Of a stretch of 64,000 bases of DNA, positions 7,855-17,630 are shown in pieces; positions within the stretch are counted from its first letter, which is position 1; each line of letters opens with the position of its first letter. The translations under genes and the position numbers were made by a program. Origin of the DNA: Streptomyces spinoverrucosus (GTDB lineage Bacteria; Actinomycetota; Actinomycetes; Streptomycetales; Streptomycetaceae); the NCBI RefSeq assembly GCF_015712165.1, contig NZ_JADPZX010000001.1:7273501-7337500 (forward strand). The letters are read 5' to 3'. Below the pieces are notes generated by a model. It was not told where the DNA came from and did no database searches. It worked only from the letters and a program-made list of their open reading frames with translations.

Positions 7855-8541
7855 ATGCCCACGCTGATCCTCGTCCGGCACGGACGTTCCACCGCCAACA
7901 CCGAGGGACTGCTCGCCGGCTGGACGCCCGGCGTCGCCCTCGACGAGCGCGGCGCCGCGCAGGCCGCCGCACTGCCCGGGCGGCTCGCCGAGCTGCCGAT
8001 CGCCGAAGTCGTCACCAGCCCGCTGCAGCGCTGCCAGGAGACCCTCCGGCCGCTGCTCGACGCCCGCCCCGAGCTGCGCGCGCACACCGACGACCGGATC
8101 GGGGAGTGCCACTACGGCGACTGGTCCGGGCGCAAGCTCGCCGAGCTCAAGGACGAGCCCCTGATGGAGGTGGTGCAGGCGCATCCGACCGCGGCCGTCT
8201 TCCCGGGCGGCGAGTCGATGCGGGCGATGCAGCACCGGGCCGCGGAGGCGGTACGGGAGTGGAACGCGCGCGTGGAGCGCGATCACGGCGCCGACGCCGT
8301 GTACCTCATGTGCTCGCACGGGGACATCATCAAGGCCCTCGTCGCCGACGCACTCGGACTTCATCTCGACCTCTTCCAGCGGATTTCCGTAGAACCGTGT
8401 TCCATCACCGCCATCCGCTACACCCGTCTCAGGCCGTTTCTCGTGCGGCTCGGGGACACCGGCGACTTCGCGTCCCTGGCGCCGCGCGAGGAACCGCCCG
8501 GCGGGGACGCACCCGTCGGGGGCGGTGCGGGCGCACCGTGA
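7855..8541 (+). CDS. Histidine phosphatase superfamily protein, MSMEG_4193 type (228 aa)
   Basis: Phosphoglycerate-mutase-like fold. The phosphohistidine motif is LVRHGRSTAN (His about residue 9), the partner catalytic residues are in GECHYGDWSG (Glu) and CSHGDIIKAL (second His, about 151). These make an active phosphatase plausible. From memory, the family (TIGR03848) nearly always lies beside the DUF3090 and SCO1664-family genes, as here. The C-terminal 30 residues are a Gly/Pro/Ala-rich tail. Substrate unknown. Confidence 0.85.
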   Translation: MPTLILVRHGRSTANTEGLLAGWTPGVALDERGAAQAAALPGRLAELPIAEVVTSPLQRCQETLRPLLDARPELRAHTDDRIGECHYGDWSGRKLAELKDEPLMEVVQAHPTAAVFPGGESMRAMQHRAAEAVREWNARVERDHGADAVYLMCSHGDIIKALVADALGLHLDLFQRISVEPCSITAIRYTRLRPFLVRLGDTGDFASLAPREEPPGGDAPVGGGAGAP

Positions 8542-8662
8542 TCGTCGGCCGCAGTAGGGTGAAGCGGTCGCAGTAACGCCGTACTTGTCCGCAGCCGAGC
8601 GTCCGCACGGCGGCCGGTCGGTCCCGAAGCCGAAGTCGACCCACGATCAATGGAGACAGGAC

Positions 8663-9253
8663 GTGTCCCGTCAGGTGTTCCTCTACGACCCCCCGGACCG
8701 CTTCGTGGCCGGTACGGTCGGACTGCCCGGGCGCCGTACCTTCTTCCTCCAAGCCACCGCCGGCTCCCGGGTGACCAGCGTGGCCCTGGAGAAGACTCAG
8801 GTCGCAGCGCTCGCCGAGCGCATGGACGAACTGCTCGACGAGGTCGTGCGGCGCAGCGGCGGCAACGCCGCCGTGCCGGCGATGGCGCCCGCCGAGATCT
8901 CCGACACCGCCCCGCTGGAGACCCCCATCGAGGAGGAGTTCCGGGTCGGCACCATGGCCCTCGCCTGGGACGGCGAGGAACAGCGCATGATCGTCGAGGC
9001 GCAGGCGCTGGTGGAGCTCGACGCCGACACCGAGGAGGATCTCGCCGAGGCCGAGGAGCGGCTCCTCCAGGACGAGGAGAACGGGCCCCCGATGCTGCGG
9101 GTCCGGCTCACCGGCGCGCAGGCCCGCGCCTTCGCCAAGCGGGCCCTCGACGTCGTCAACGCCGGCCGGCCCCCGTGCCCGCTGTGCAGTCTGCCGCTCG
9201 ACCCGGAAGGACACGTATGTCCGCGCCAGAACGGATACCGCCGCGGAGCATGA
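8663..9253 (+). CDS. DUF3090 family zinc-ribbon protein (196 aa)
   Basis: Uncharacterised actinobacterial family (TIGR03847). It starts VSRQVFLYDPPDRFVAGTVG at a GTG preceded by GGAGACAGG. The body contains a highly acidic helix (LDADTEEDLAEAEERLLQDEE, about residues 120-140). The C-terminus has CPLCSLPLDPEGHVCPRQNGY, a short Cys/His cluster likely to bind zinc. Its 3' end overlaps the next gene by 37 bp, so the two are probably translated together. No enzymatic residues can be named. Confidence 0.85.
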   Translation: MSRQVFLYDPPDRFVAGTVGLPGRRTFFLQATAGSRVTSVALEKTQVAALAERMDELLDEVVRRSGGNAAVPAMAPAEISDTAPLETPIEEEFRVGTMALAWDGEEQRMIVEAQALVELDADTEEDLAEAEERLLQDEENGPPMLRVRLTGAQARAFAKRALDVVNAGRPPCPLCSLPLDPEGHVCPRQNGYRRGA

Positions 9254-10035
9254 CCTCCGAGGAACTGCTCGCCACCGGCGAACTGACCGTCCGCGGACGC
9301 ATCCGTGACGCCTCCAACGCGGCGCTGTACTGCACGGTCAGCCAGGACGGCCAGGAGGCCACCTGCGTCTACAAGCCCGTCGCGGGGGAGCGGCCCCTGT
9401 GGGACTTCCCCGACGGGACCCTCGCCCAGCGCGAGGTCGCCGCCTACGAGGTCTCCGAGGCGACCGGCTGGGGCCTGGTCCCGCCCACCGTGCTGCGCGA
9501 CGGGCCGTACGGCGAGGGCATGTGCCAGCTGTGGATCGAGGCGCTGCCGGACGCCGAGCTGCTCGCCCTCGTCGACGCCGAGGAGCCGGAACCCGGCTGG
9601 AAGGCGATCGGCTTCGCCGAGGTCGGCGACGGAAAGACCGCGCTGCTGGTGCACGCCGACGACGAGCGGCTGCGGCGGCTCGCCGTGCTCGACGCCGTGA
9701 TCAACAACGCCGACCGCAAGGGCGGCCACCTGCTGCCGACCGGGGACGGGCGGCTGTACGGCATCGACCACGGGGTCACCTTCAACGTCGACAACAAGCT
9801 GCGCACGCTCCTGTGGGGCTGGGCCGGCGAGCCGCTCACCGCGGAGGCCGTGGAGGTCCTCCAGCGGCTGCAGACGGAGCTGAAGGACAGCGGCCCCCTC
9901 GCCGAGCGGCTGGGCGCGCTGATCACCGACGCCGAGATCGACGCCACGCGCGCGCGTGTCGACGTGCTGCTCGCCGGCGGGACACACCCGGAGCCGAGCG
10001 GTGAGTGGCCGGCGATTCCGTGGCCGCCGGTGTGA
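9217..10035 (+). CDS. SCO1664 family protein, PI3/4-kinase-like fold (272 aa)
   Basis: Conserved actinobacterial family (TIGR03843) with features of the phosphatidylinositol 3/4-kinase-like or HipA-like fold: an early Lys in CVYKP (about residue 51), a catalytic-loop-like NNADRKGGH (about 164-172) and a metal-binding-like YGIDHGVTF (about 181-189). Two starts are possible: the ATG at 9217 with GGAAGG 8 bases upstream (chosen), or the ATG at 9250, which overlaps the DUF3090 stop as ATGA. The phosphotransfer role is inferred from the motifs; the substrate is unknown. It sits between a phosphatase-fold gene and mshC. Confidence 0.82.
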   Translation: MSAPERIPPRSMTSEELLATGELTVRGRIRDASNAALYCTVSQDGQEATCVYKPVAGERPLWDFPDGTLAQREVAAYEVSEATGWGLVPPTVLRDGPYGEGMCQLWIEALPDAELLALVDAEEPEPGWKAIGFAEVGDGKTALLVHADDERLRRLAVLDAVINNADRKGGHLLPTGDGRLYGIDHGVTFNVDNKLRTLLWGWAGEPLTAEAVEVLQRLQTELKDSGPLAERLGALITDAEIDATRARVDVLLAGGTHPEPSGEWPAIPWPPV

Positions 10036-10036
10036 C

Positions 10037-10069
10037 AGGCACACCCGGGGAGATCCCGCAAGGGTGCCT
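10037..10069 (+). terminator. Weak hairpin after the SCO1664-family gene
   Basis: Arms 10037-10046 and 10062-10069 (AGGCACACCC/GGGTGCCT) pair with a 2-nt bulge. This may separate the kinase-like gene from mshC, or act as a partial attenuator. Confidence 0.35.
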
Positions 10070-10130
10070 CTCCGGCCAACCGGCCAGGTCCGGTTCGTAT
10101 ACGGAACTCCAGTCCGGTTAGGCTCAAGGC

Positions 10131-11360
10131 ATGCATGCCTGGCCCGCTTCCGAGGTCCCCGCCCTGCCTGGCAAGGGCCGCGACCTGAGGATCCACGACA
10201 CCGCGACCGGTGGCCTCGTCACCCTCGACCCCGGTCCCGTCGCCCGTATCTACGTCTGCGGGATCACCCCGTACGACGCGACCCACATGGGTCACGCGGC
10301 GACCTACAACGCGTTCGACCTCGTGCAGCGCGTGTGGCTCGACACCAAGCGGCAGGTTCAGTACGTGCAAAACGTCACCGACGTCGACGATCCCCTCCTT
10401 GAGCGGGCGGAGCGCGACAGCATCGACTGGGTCGCCCTCGCCGAGCGGGAGACCGCCCTGTTCCGTGAGGACATGACCGCCCTGCGGATGCTGCCCCCGC
10501 AGCACTACATCGGCGCCGTCGAGGCGATACCCGGCATCGTGCCGCTGGTGGAGCGGCTGCGCGACATGGGCGCGGCCTACGAACTCGAAGGCGACACGTA
10601 CTTCTCCGTCGAAGCCGACCCCAACTTCGGCAAGGTGTCCCGCCTGGACGCCGCCGCCATGCGGCTGCTGTCCGCCGAGCGCGGCGGCGACCCGGACCGG
10701 CCCGGCAAGAAGAACCCGCTCGACCCGATGCTGTGGATGGCGGCCCGCGACGGCGAGCCCAGCTGGGACGGCGGCACACTCGGCCGCGGACGGCCCGGCT
10801 GGCACATCGAGTGCGTCGCCATCGCCCTGGACCACCTCGGGATGGGCTTCGACGTCCAGGGCGGCGGCTCCGACCTAGCCTTCCCGCACCACGAGATGGG
10901 CGCCTCCCACGCCCAGGTGCTGACCGGCGAGTTCCCCATGGCGAAGGCGTATGTGCACGCCGGCATGGTCGCCCTCGACGGCGAGAAGATGTCCAAGTCC
11001 AAGGGCAACCTGGTCTTCGTCTCCCAGCTGCGCCGCGAGGGCGTCGACCCGGCCGCGATCCGGCTCGCCCTGCTCGCCCACCACTACCGGGCCGACTGGG
11101 AGTGGACCGACCGGGTGCTCCAGGACGCCGTGGACCGGCTCGACCGCTGGCGCTCCGCCGTCTCCCGGCCCGACGGGCCGAGCGCCGAGACGCTGGTCGA
11201 GGAGATCCGCGAGGCCCTCGCCGACGACATCAACGCCCCGGCCGCGCTCGCCGCGGTGGACCGCTGGGCGGTTCAGCAGCAGGAGCGAGGCGGTACGGAC
11301 ATGGGCGCCCCGGGCGTCGTAACCCGTGCCGTGGACGCGCTGTTGGGCGTGGCTCTCTAG
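10131..11360 (+). CDS. mshC: Cysteine--1-D-myo-inosityl 2-amino-2-deoxy-alpha-D-glucopyranoside ligase MshC (409 aa)
   Basis: Cytosolic enzyme of mycothiol synthesis that activates cysteine with ATP and joins it to GlcN-Ins. It is a relative of cysteinyl-tRNA synthetase with the class I motifs: [15 protein letters not shown] (zinc Cys about 43, HIGH-type motif 51-55) and EKMSKSKGN (about 285-293). It is shorter than CysS and lacks its anticodon-binding end, and the N-terminus [16 protein letters not shown] is typical of MshC. The start has no strong competitor. It ends at an 18-bp bidirectional terminator. Confidence 0.95.
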   Translation: MHAWPASEVPALPGKGRDLRIHDTATGGLVTLDPGPVARIYVCGITPYDATHMGHAATYNAFDLVQRVWLDTKRQVQYVQNVTDVDDPLLERAERDSIDWVALAERETALFREDMTALRMLPPQHYIGAVEAIPGIVPLVERLRDMGAAYELEGDTYFSVEADPNFGKVSRLDAAAMRLLSAERGGDPDRPGKKNPLDPMLWMAARDGEPSWDGGTLGRGRPGWHIECVAIALDHLGMGFDVQGGGSDLAFPHHEMGASHAQVLTGEFPMAKAYVHAGMVALDGEKMSKSKGNLVFVSQLRREGVDPAAIRLALLAHHYRADWEWTDRVLQDAVDRLDRWRSAVSRPDGPSAETLVEEIREALADDINAPAALAAVDRWAVQQQERGGTDMGAPGVVTRAVDALLGVAL

Positions 11361-11379
11361 CCGCCTGTTCACGAAACGC

Positions 11380-11419
11380 CTGTGGGCCGCTGCCTCCCTG
11401 CGGAGGCGGCGGCCCACAG
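11380..11419. terminator. Bidirectional terminator between mshC and parJ
   Basis: An 18-bp stem (11380-11397 with 11402-11419, one G-T pair) with a 4-nt loop lies between two convergent genes, 20 bp after the mshC stop and 8 bp from the parJ stop. Confidence 0.8.
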
Positions 11420-11427
11420 TGTTGCGA

Positions 11428-12402
11428 TCACTCCTCGGACGAGTCCTCGTCGTCGTTGCCCGGCTTCGGCGGACGAGGCCGACCGCTCGGGTTGTCCCGC
11501 AGGAACGGCGGGATGTCGCCGCCGTCCGCCGTCGCGTGCCCGCCGGGCGTGGGCGGGCTGCCGCCGTCCCGGCGCCGCAGATACCGCTCGAACTCACGGG
11601 CGATCGCCTCGCCCGACGCCTCCGGCAGCTCCGCGGTGTCCCGGGCCTCCTCCAGCGTCTGCACGTACTCCGCGACCTCGCTGTCCTCGGCGGCCAGCTG
11701 GTCCACACCCACCTGCCAGGCGCGCGCGTCCTCGGGCAGCTCGCCCAGCGGGATACGGACGTCGATCAGGTCTTCCAGGCGGTTGAGCAGCGCCAGCGTC
11801 GCCTTCGGGTTGGGTGGCTGCGACACGTAGTGCGGTACGGCCGCCCAGAGCGACACCGCCGGTACGCCCGCGTGCGTACAGGCCTCCTGGAGGACGCCGA
11901 CGATGCCCGTCGGGCCCTCGTACTTGGTCTCCTCCAGGTCCATCCGGCGGGCCAGGTCCGGGTCGGACGTGGTCCCGCTGATCGGGACCGGACGCGTGTG
12001 CGGGGTGTCGCCGAGCAGAGCGCCGAGGATCACCACCAGCTCCACGCCCAGCTCGTGCGCGAAGCCGAGCAGTTCGTTGCAGAACGAGCGCCAGCGCATG
12101 GACGGTTCGATGCCGCGGACCAGCACCAGGTCACGCGGCTTCTCGCCGCCGACCCGCACCACCGACAACCTTGTCGTCGGCCAAGTGATCTTGCGGACGC
12201 CGGCGTCCATCCACACCGTGGGGCGGTTCACCTGGAAGTCGTAGTAGTCCTCGGCGTCGAGCGCCGCGAACACCTCGCCCTTCCACTCCCTCTCCAGATG
12301 CGCGACCGCGGTGGAGGCGGCGTCGCCGGCATCGTTCCAGCCCTCGAACGCGGCCACCATGACCGGGTCGATCAGCTCGGGAACCCCCTCGAGCTCGATC
12401 AC
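11428..12402 (-). CDS. parJ: PAC2 family protein, ParJ ortholog (324 aa)
   Basis: Actinobacterial signature protein of the proteasome-assembly-chaperone (PAC2) fold: VAAFEGWNDAGDAASTAV near the N-terminus and LVRGIEPSMRWRSFCNELL in the middle. In S. coelicolor the protein from this position, ParJ (SCO1662), binds ParA and controls its polymerisation during sporulation-linked chromosome segregation; I assign it by synteny (mshC and the gyl operon next door) and family. The last 45 residues are an acidic, Pro-rich tail. The GTG start is preceded by GGAAGGAGG at good spacing. Despite the family name, nothing ties it to the 20S proteasome further along the window. Confidence 0.85.
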   Translation of the reverse strand: MIELEGVPELIDPVMVAAFEGWNDAGDAASTAVAHLEREWKGEVFAALDAEDYYDFQVNRPTVWMDAGVRKITWPTTRLSVVRVGGEKPRDLVLVRGIEPSMRWRSFCNELLGFAHELGVELVVILGALLGDTPHTRPVPISGTTSDPDLARRMDLEETKYEGPTGIVGVLQEACTHAGVPAVSLWAAVPHYVSQPPNPKATLALLNRLEDLIDVRIPLGELPEDARAWQVGVDQLAAEDSEVAEYVQTLEEARDTAELPEASGEAIAREFERYLRRRDGGSPPTPGGHATADGGDIPPFLRDNPSGRPRPPKPGNDDEDSSEE

Positions 12403-12578
12403 CCAGTGCCTCCTTCCGACGTGCCCTCGCTTGACGCCCCAACCTTACGGCGTGCGGCAGGGGCGCCCGCAGCCCCCTTGCACGGGGGAGTGAACGGATC
12501 ACTGCCCCGTTCGTCACCCCGGAACACCCCGGATTCATCCGAGCTGTCACCGCTTCGCACACCCTTGCCCATGGCTGG

Positions 12579-13250
12579 TCACAGCGAACTGCGCAGCCAC
12601 TGCTCCACGCTCGCGATGTGCACCGTGGCCCAGGAGCGGGCCGCCTCCGCGTCCCGGGCGCGCAGGGCGGTGAGGATCGCCCGGTGCTCGTGCAGGGTGC
12701 GGCTAACCGCGTCCTCCTGGGTCAGCCCGCGCCAGATCCGGGCCCGGGTGGTCGGCCCGGACAGGCCGTCGAGCAGGGAACACAGCACCGAGTTGCCGGA
12801 CGCCCGCACGATGCGCCGGTGGAACTCCAGATCGCAGGCGACGAGTTCCTCGACCGAGGGCTGCGCGCCGAGCGCCTCCAACTCGGCCGTGAGCGTGTCC
12901 AGTTCCCGCTCGCCGATGTGCACGGCCGCCATCGCCGTGGCGGCCGGCTCCAGGATGCGGCGTACGGCAAGGAACTCCAGCACGGTGTCGTCACGGTGGA
13001 AGTCCACGACGAAGCTCAGCGCCTCAAGCAGCAGTTGCGGGTCCAGGCTGGTGACGTACGTGCCGTCGCCCTGCCGTACGTCCAGGATCCTGATCAGCGA
13101 CAACGCGCGTACGGCCTCCCGCAGGGAGTTGCGGGACAGGCCCAGGTCGGCGGCGAGTTCGCTCTCCTTGGGCAGCCGGTCGCCGGGCCGCAGCGCACCG
13201 GAGACGATCATGCCCTTGATCTTCTCGATCGCCTCGTCCGTCACTGCCAT
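12579..13250 (-). CDS. GntR/FadR (FCD) family transcriptional regulator (223 aa)
   Basis: DNA-binding repressor or activator. The N-terminal winged helix-turn-helix reads LRPGDRLPKESELAADLGLSRNSLREAVRALS (about residues 18-50, split here only by family knowledge). The C-terminal FCD ligand domain has the metal-binding Asp/His pattern (DLEFHRRIVRASGN, later HEHRAILTALRARD). The ATG at 13250 is preceded by GGGAGG 9 bases upstream. It lies just downstream of the gyl operon terminator, on the same strand, so it could respond to a carboxylate related to glycerol metabolism, but its target is unknown. Confidence 0.85.
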   Translation of the reverse strand: MAVTDEAIEKIKGMIVSGALRPGDRLPKESELAADLGLSRNSLREAVRALSLIRILDVRQGDGTYVTSLDPQLLLEALSFVVDFHRDDTVLEFLAVRRILEPAATAMAAVHIGERELDTLTAELEALGAQPSVEELVACDLEFHRRIVRASGNSVLCSLLDGLSGPTTRARIWRGLTQEDAVSRTLHEHRAILTALRARDAEAARSWATVHIASVEQWLRSSL

Positions 13251-13359
13251 GACCGGCCTCCCAGTCGTCCAGACCTCCGACGTCTCAGCTACATTATGCG
13301 GGCTCACCAGGGGGAACGGGCCGCTGCGAGGTCGGGATGTGTGCCAGGCGGGCAGCGAA

Positions 13360-13393
13360 CAGGGGCGGCTCCGTCGGCGTGGAGCCGCCCCTG
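13360..13393 (-). terminator. Terminator of the glycerol operon
   Basis: A perfect 13-bp stem (13360-13372 with 13381-13393) with an 8-nt loop lies about 45 bp past the glpD stop. Confidence 0.8.
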
Positions 13394-13436
13394 TCCCCTG
13401 TCCCCCCTGCCCCTTGTCCCTCTGTCCTCGTACCGG

Positions 13437-15053
13437 CTACTTCTTGTCGAGCAGGTCCTGGACCTTCGTCCGCACGTCGTCCGTGGCCAGGCCGCGGATC
13501 GTCAGGGTCGTACGGCGGCGCAGCACGTCGTCCGCGGTCTCGGCCCACTCGTGGTCGCGGGCCCAGACGACCTGCGCCCAGATCTCCGGGGCGTCCGGGT
13601 GGACGCGCTCGGCGAGCTCGGCGTTCTCGTTGGCCAGGCGGGCGATGTCGAAGGCCAGCGAACCGTAGTGCGTGGCCAGGTGCTTGGCGGTGTCCGCCGC
13701 CATGCGCGGGCCCGGCGCCGGGCGGTCGGTCAGCAGACGGTGGGCGACCGCGCGCGGGTTGGCGACCCCCGGCAGCGGCAGCTTCTTCGGCAGCGAGGCG
13801 ATCGGCTCGAAGTCCTCGCCGAGCGGGCGGCCCGGCAGCGACTCCAGCTTCTTCATGATCGTACGGCCGATGTGGCGGAAGGTCGTCCACTTGCCGCCCG
13901 CGACGGACAGCATCCCGCCCCGGCCCTCGGTGACCACGGTCTCGCGCTTGGCCTTGGCGGTGTCGCCGGGGCCGCCCGGCAGCACCCGCAGACCCGCGAA
14001 GGCGTACGTGATCAGGTCCCGGTCGAGCTGCTGGTCGCGGATGGAGAACGCGGCCTCGTCGAGGATCTGGGCTATGTCCTTGTCGTTGACCGCCACGTCG
14101 GCCGGGTCGCCCTCGTACACCTCGTCGGTGGTGCCGAGCAGCAGCATGTCCTCCCAGGGGAGGGCGAAGGTGATGCGGTACTTGTCGATCGGGGTGGCGA
14201 GCGCGGCCTTCCACGGGGAGGTGCGCTTCAGGACCAGATGCGCGCCCTTCGACAGCCGGATGGACGGCGCGGCATTGGGGTCCTCCATCTTGCGCAGGTG
14301 ATCGACCCAGGGGCCGGTCGCGTTCAGTACCAGCCGGGCGCTCACGCCGAACTCGTCGCCGGACAGCCGGTCCTTCAGCTCGGCGCCGGTCACCCGGCCC
14401 TGGGTGAAGCGCAGGCCGGTGACCTCGGCGTGGTTGAGGACGACCGCGCCCGACTCGACGGCCGCGCGGACCGTCATCAGGGCCATCCGGGAGTCGTTCA
14501 TCTGGTCGTCGCCGTACACGGCCACGGCCTTGAGGTTCTCGGTGCGCAGCTCGGGCACGTCCGCCTGCGCCTTGGCGGGCGAGAGCAGGTGGCCGACTCC
14601 GTCGCCGAACGCGGACAGCATCGAGTACGCGAACACGCCCGCGCCGAGCTTCGCGGCGCCGTGCGGGCCCCCCTTGTACACGGGGAGGTAGAAGGTGAGC
14701 GGGTTCGCCAGGTGGGGGGCCACCTGGCGGGAGACCGCACGGCGTTCGAAGTGGTTCTCCGCCACCAGCTTCACCGCGCCGGTCTGCAGGTAACGCAGAC
14801 CGCCGTGGAGCAGCTTGGAGGAGGCGGAGGAGGTGGCGCCGGCGAAGTCGCCGGCGTCGACCAGCGCCACCCTGAGGCCGGACTGCGCGGCGTGCCAGGC
14901 GGTGGAGATGCCCAGGATGCCGCCGCCGATCACGAGAAGGTCGTACGACGCCTTGGCGAGCTGCTCCCGGGTCTCGGCGCGGCTCGGGCCTACGCCGGAG
15001 GCCGGGCGCGTGCCCAGGGCAGGCACGGACTGCAGGGTGGACTGGCTGGTCAT
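13437..15053 (-). CDS. glpD: Glycerol-3-phosphate dehydrogenase GlpD (538 aa)
   Basis: FAD enzyme that oxidises glycerol-3-phosphate to dihydroxyacetone phosphate and passes electrons to the respiratory chain at the membrane. The dinucleotide-binding motif LLVIGGGILGISTAWHAA lies at about residues 39-57, followed by ATSSASSKLLHGGLRYLQ, the FAD/substrate signature. GGKWTTFRHIG (about 395-405) is the second family signature. Length is normal. It is the last gene of glpF-glpK-glpD, 49 bp after glpK, with a strong terminator behind it. Confidence 0.95.
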   Translation of the reverse strand: MTSQSTLQSVPALGTRPASGVGPSRAETREQLAKASYDLLVIGGGILGISTAWHAAQSGLRVALVDAGDFAGATSSASSKLLHGGLRYLQTGAVKLVAENHFERRAVSRQVAPHLANPLTFYLPVYKGGPHGAAKLGAGVFAYSMLSAFGDGVGHLLSPAKAQADVPELRTENLKAVAVYGDDQMNDSRMALMTVRAAVESGAVVLNHAEVTGLRFTQGRVTGAELKDRLSGDEFGVSARLVLNATGPWVDHLRKMEDPNAAPSIRLSKGAHLVLKRTSPWKAALATPIDKYRITFALPWEDMLLLGTTDEVYEGDPADVAVNDKDIAQILDEAAFSIRDQQLDRDLITYAFAGLRVLPGGPGDTAKAKRETVVTEGRGGMLSVAGGKWTTFRHIGRTIMKKLESLPGRPLGEDFEPIASLPKKLPLPGVANPRAVAHRLLTDRPAPGPRMAADTAKHLATHYGSLAFDIARLANENAELAERVHPDAPEIWAQVVWARDHEWAETADDVLRRRTTLTIRGLATDDVRTKVQDLLDKK

Positions 15054-15102
15054 GTCGGGTTCTTACTCCTCGTCAGCCGACTGTGCGTCAGCTCTCGTCG
15101 AA

Positions 15103-16644
15103 TCAGCTCTCGTCTTCGTCGAGCCAGCCCATGGTCCGTTCGACGGCCTTGAGCCAGTTCTTGTACTCACGGTCGCGGGTGTCCGCGTCCATGCGGGGGG
15201 TCCACTCGGCGGCCCGCCGCCAGTTGGCGCGCAGGTCGTCGGTGCTGTTCCAGAAGCCGACGGCGAGACCGGCGGCGTAGGCGGCGCCGAGGCAGGTGGT
15301 CTCGGCGACCATCGGGCGCACCACCGGGGCGTCCAGGAAGTCCGAGAGGGTCTGCATCAGCAGGTTGTTGGAGGTCATACCGCCGTCGACCTTGAGGGCG
15401 GTCAGTTCGACACCGGAGTCCTTCGTCATGGCGTCGGCGATCTCCCGCGTCTGCCAGGCGGTGGCCTCCAGCACGGCGCGCGCCATGTGCGCCTTGGTGA
15501 CGTATCGGGTGAGACCGGCGATCACACCGCGGGCGTCGGAGCGCCAGTACGGGGCGAACAGGCCGGAGAAGGCCGGCACGAAGTAGGCGCCGCCGTTGTC
15601 CTCGACCGAGAGCGCGAGGGTCTCGATCTCGGCGGCGGTGGAGATCAGGCCCATCTGGTCGCGCATCCACTGCACCAGCGCACCGGTGACGGCGATCGAG
15701 CCCTCCAGGGCGTAGACCGGCTGCTGCCCGCCGATCTGGTAGCCGACGGTGGTCAGCAGCCCGCTGTAGGAGTTGATGATCTTGTCACCGGTGTTCATCA
15801 CCATGAAGGTGCCGGTGCCGTACGTCGACTTGGTCTCGCCCTCGGAGAAGCAGGTCTGGCCGAACAGGGCCGCCTGCTGGTCACCGAGCGCGGAGGCGAC
15901 GGGGATGCCGCCGAGCAGGTCGCCCAGCTTGCCGCCGGTGATCTCGCCGTAGACCTCGGCGGAGGACCGGATCTCGGGCAGCATCGCCAGCGGGACACCG
16001 ATGGACTCGGCGATCTTCTCGTCCCACTGCATGGTGTGCAGGTTCATGAGCATGGTGCGCGAGGCGTTGGTGACGTCGGTGACGTGGTGGCCGCCGTTGA
16101 CCCCGCCGGTCAGGTTCCAGATGACCCAGGTGTCCATGGTGCCGAAGAGGATGTCGCCCGCCTCGGCGCGTTCCTTGAGGCCCTCGACGTTGTCGAGCAG
16201 CCAGCGAGCCTTGGGGCCGGCGAAGTAGGAGGCGAGGGGGAGCCCCGTCTCGCGGCGGAAGCGGTCCTGGCCCACGTTGCGGCCGAGCTCGCGGCACAGG
16301 GCGTCGGTGCGGGTGTCCTGCCAGACGATGGCGTTGTGGACGGGCTCACCGGTGTTCTTGTCCCACAGCACGGTGGTCTCGCGCTGGTTGGTGATACCGA
16401 TGGCCTTGATGTCGTCACGGGTGATGCCGGCCTTCTCGACGGCTCCGGCGACGACCTCCTGGACGTTGGTCCAGATCTCGGTGGCGTTGTGCTCGACCCA
16501 GCCCGGCTTGGGGAAGATCTGCTCGTGCTCCTTCTGGTCGACGGAGACGATCCGGCCGTCCCGGTCGAAGACGATGCAGCGGCTGGAGGTCGTGCCTTGG
16601 TCGATGGCTGCGATGAAGGGGCCGGCGGTGTGGGCGTCGGTCAC
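15103..16644 (-). CDS. glpK: Glycerol kinase GlpK (513 aa)
   Basis: Cytosolic FGGY-family kinase: glycerol + ATP to glycerol-3-phosphate. It shows the family's N-terminal phosphate-binding [16 protein letters not shown] (about residues 12-27), [17 protein letters not shown] (about 82-98), and the ATP-site region [14 protein letters not shown] (about 418-431). Length is normal. The start is a GTG with AGGAG upstream. It lies 78 bp after glpF in the same unit. Confidence 0.96.
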   Translation of the reverse strand: MTDAHTAGPFIAAIDQGTTSSRCIVFDRDGRIVSVDQKEHEQIFPKPGWVEHNATEIWTNVQEVVAGAVEKAGITRDDIKAIGITNQRETTVLWDKNTGEPVHNAIVWQDTRTDALCRELGRNVGQDRFRRETGLPLASYFAGPKARWLLDNVEGLKERAEAGDILFGTMDTWVIWNLTGGVNGGHHVTDVTNASRTMLMNLHTMQWDEKIAESIGVPLAMLPEIRSSAEVYGEITGGKLGDLLGGIPVASALGDQQAALFGQTCFSEGETKSTYGTGTFMVMNTGDKIINSYSGLLTTVGYQIGGQQPVYALEGSIAVTGALVQWMRDQMGLISTAAEIETLALSVEDNGGAYFVPAFSGLFAPYWRSDARGVIAGLTRYVTKAHMARAVLEATAWQTREIADAMTKDSGVELTALKVDGGMTSNNLLMQTLSDFLDAPVVRPMVAETTCLGAAYAAGLAVGFWNSTDDLRANWRRAAEWTPRMDADTRDREYKNWLKAVERTMGWLDEDES

Positions 16645-16722
16645 TGTGTGCTCCTGGAAGTCCGTGTGGTCTGGGGCTGTTACGGCGTAATGCTTGCGGC
16701 TGCGAAAGCGGGCGGACCCGTT

Positions 16723-17508
16723 CTAAGCAAATGCGACGTTGTAGAGGCCTGCCGCGAGGGCGGCGCCGATCAGCGGGCCGACCACCGGGATCCAGGCGTA
16801 GCCCCAGTCGGAGCCACCCTTGTTGGGCAGGGGCAGAAGGGCGTGCACGATACGCGGACCGAGGTCACGGGCCGGGTTGATGGCGTAGCCGGTCGGGCCG
16901 CCGAGGGAGAGGCCGATGCCGACCACGACGAGGGCGACCATCAGACCGCCGACGGTGCCGAGGCCGTTGCCGTTGTCGTTCAGGCCCTGCGTGAGTACGG
17001 CGATGACCAGCACGAACGTACCGATGATCTCGGTGGCGAGGTTCATCGCCACGTTTCGGATCTCCGGTCCGGTGGAGAAGATGCCGAGCACCGGGCCGGC
17101 GCCCTTCTCACGCGCCTCGATCGCCTTGGGCTGATCGTCAGGGGTGCCGACGATCTCCTTGTCGGTGAGGTGTGCGTGGAACTGGCCGTAGTAGGCGACC
17201 CAGACCAGGGCCGCACCGATCATGGCGCCCAGCAGCTGTCCGCCCCAGTAGAGGGGGACGTTGCTCCAGTCGCCGTCCTTGATCGCGATGCCGAGGGTGA
17301 CGGCCGGGTTGAGGTGGGCGCCGGACAGCGGCGCCGAGACATAGACGGCCGTGAGCACCGCGAAACCCCACCCGAAGGTGATGGCGAGCCAGCCGGCGTT
17401 GCGGGCCTTGGAGGCCTTGAGAACCACGGCGGCGACCACGCCTCCGCCGAGGAGGATGAGTATGGCGGTACCGATGGTCTCGCCGATGAAGATGTCGGAG
17501 CTGGACAC
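16723..17508 (-). CDS. glpF: Glycerol uptake facilitator GlpF (261 aa)
   Basis: MIP-family channel with six membrane helices. Both pore half-helix motifs are present: GAHLNPAVT (about residue 65) and [13 protein letters not shown] (about 206), and the Asp after the second NPAR marks the glycerol-conducting group rather than water-only aquaporins. The GTG at 17508 is chosen because AAGGAG lies 7 bases upstream; an ATG further out would add a soluble tail not found in the family. It is the first gene of the glycerol operon, with two GylR-type operator repeats about 90-120 bp upstream. Confidence 0.94.
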   Translation of the reverse strand: MSSSDIFIGETIGTAILILLGGGVVAAVVLKASKARNAGWLAITFGWGFAVLTAVYVSAPLSGAHLNPAVTLGIAIKDGDWSNVPLYWGGQLLGAMIGAALVWVAYYGQFHAHLTDKEIVGTPDDQPKAIEAREKGAGPVLGIFSTGPEIRNVAMNLATEIIGTFVLVIAVLTQGLNDNGNGLGTVGGLMVALVVVGIGLSLGGPTGYAINPARDLGPRIVHALLPLPNKGGSDWGYAWIPVVGPLIGAALAAGLYNVAFA

Positions 17509-17595
17509 CCGCGACTCCTTTGTCCTTCGTCCAGGGGAGCTGAACCCCGCGTCCCTTTCCGGGGTCCGTCGGCCCGTGGCGTTGTCACACTCTAG

Positions 17596-17630
17596 CGCGT
17601 ATTGCCGGTAGCTGTTCGACAATGCCGACC
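17596..17630 (-). promoter_or_regulatory. Probable GylR operator pair upstream of glpF
   Basis: TGTTCGACAATGCCGACC (17613-17630) is an imperfect palindrome closely matching TGTTCGGCAATGCCGAACA in front of gylR. A second, weaker half-copy (GTATTGCCGGTA, around 17600-17611) abuts it. Sharing between the regulator gene and the operon it controls is the reason for the call. The surrounding 17509-17829 gap is otherwise AT-richer promoter DNA with no gene. Confidence 0.65.

Noticed and set aside
12618..17595. Long forward frames opposite the GntR gene and the gyl operon
   Set aside because: Glycerol kinase, dehydrogenase and facilitator motifs are all on the reverse strand; the forward frames show only shadow composition.
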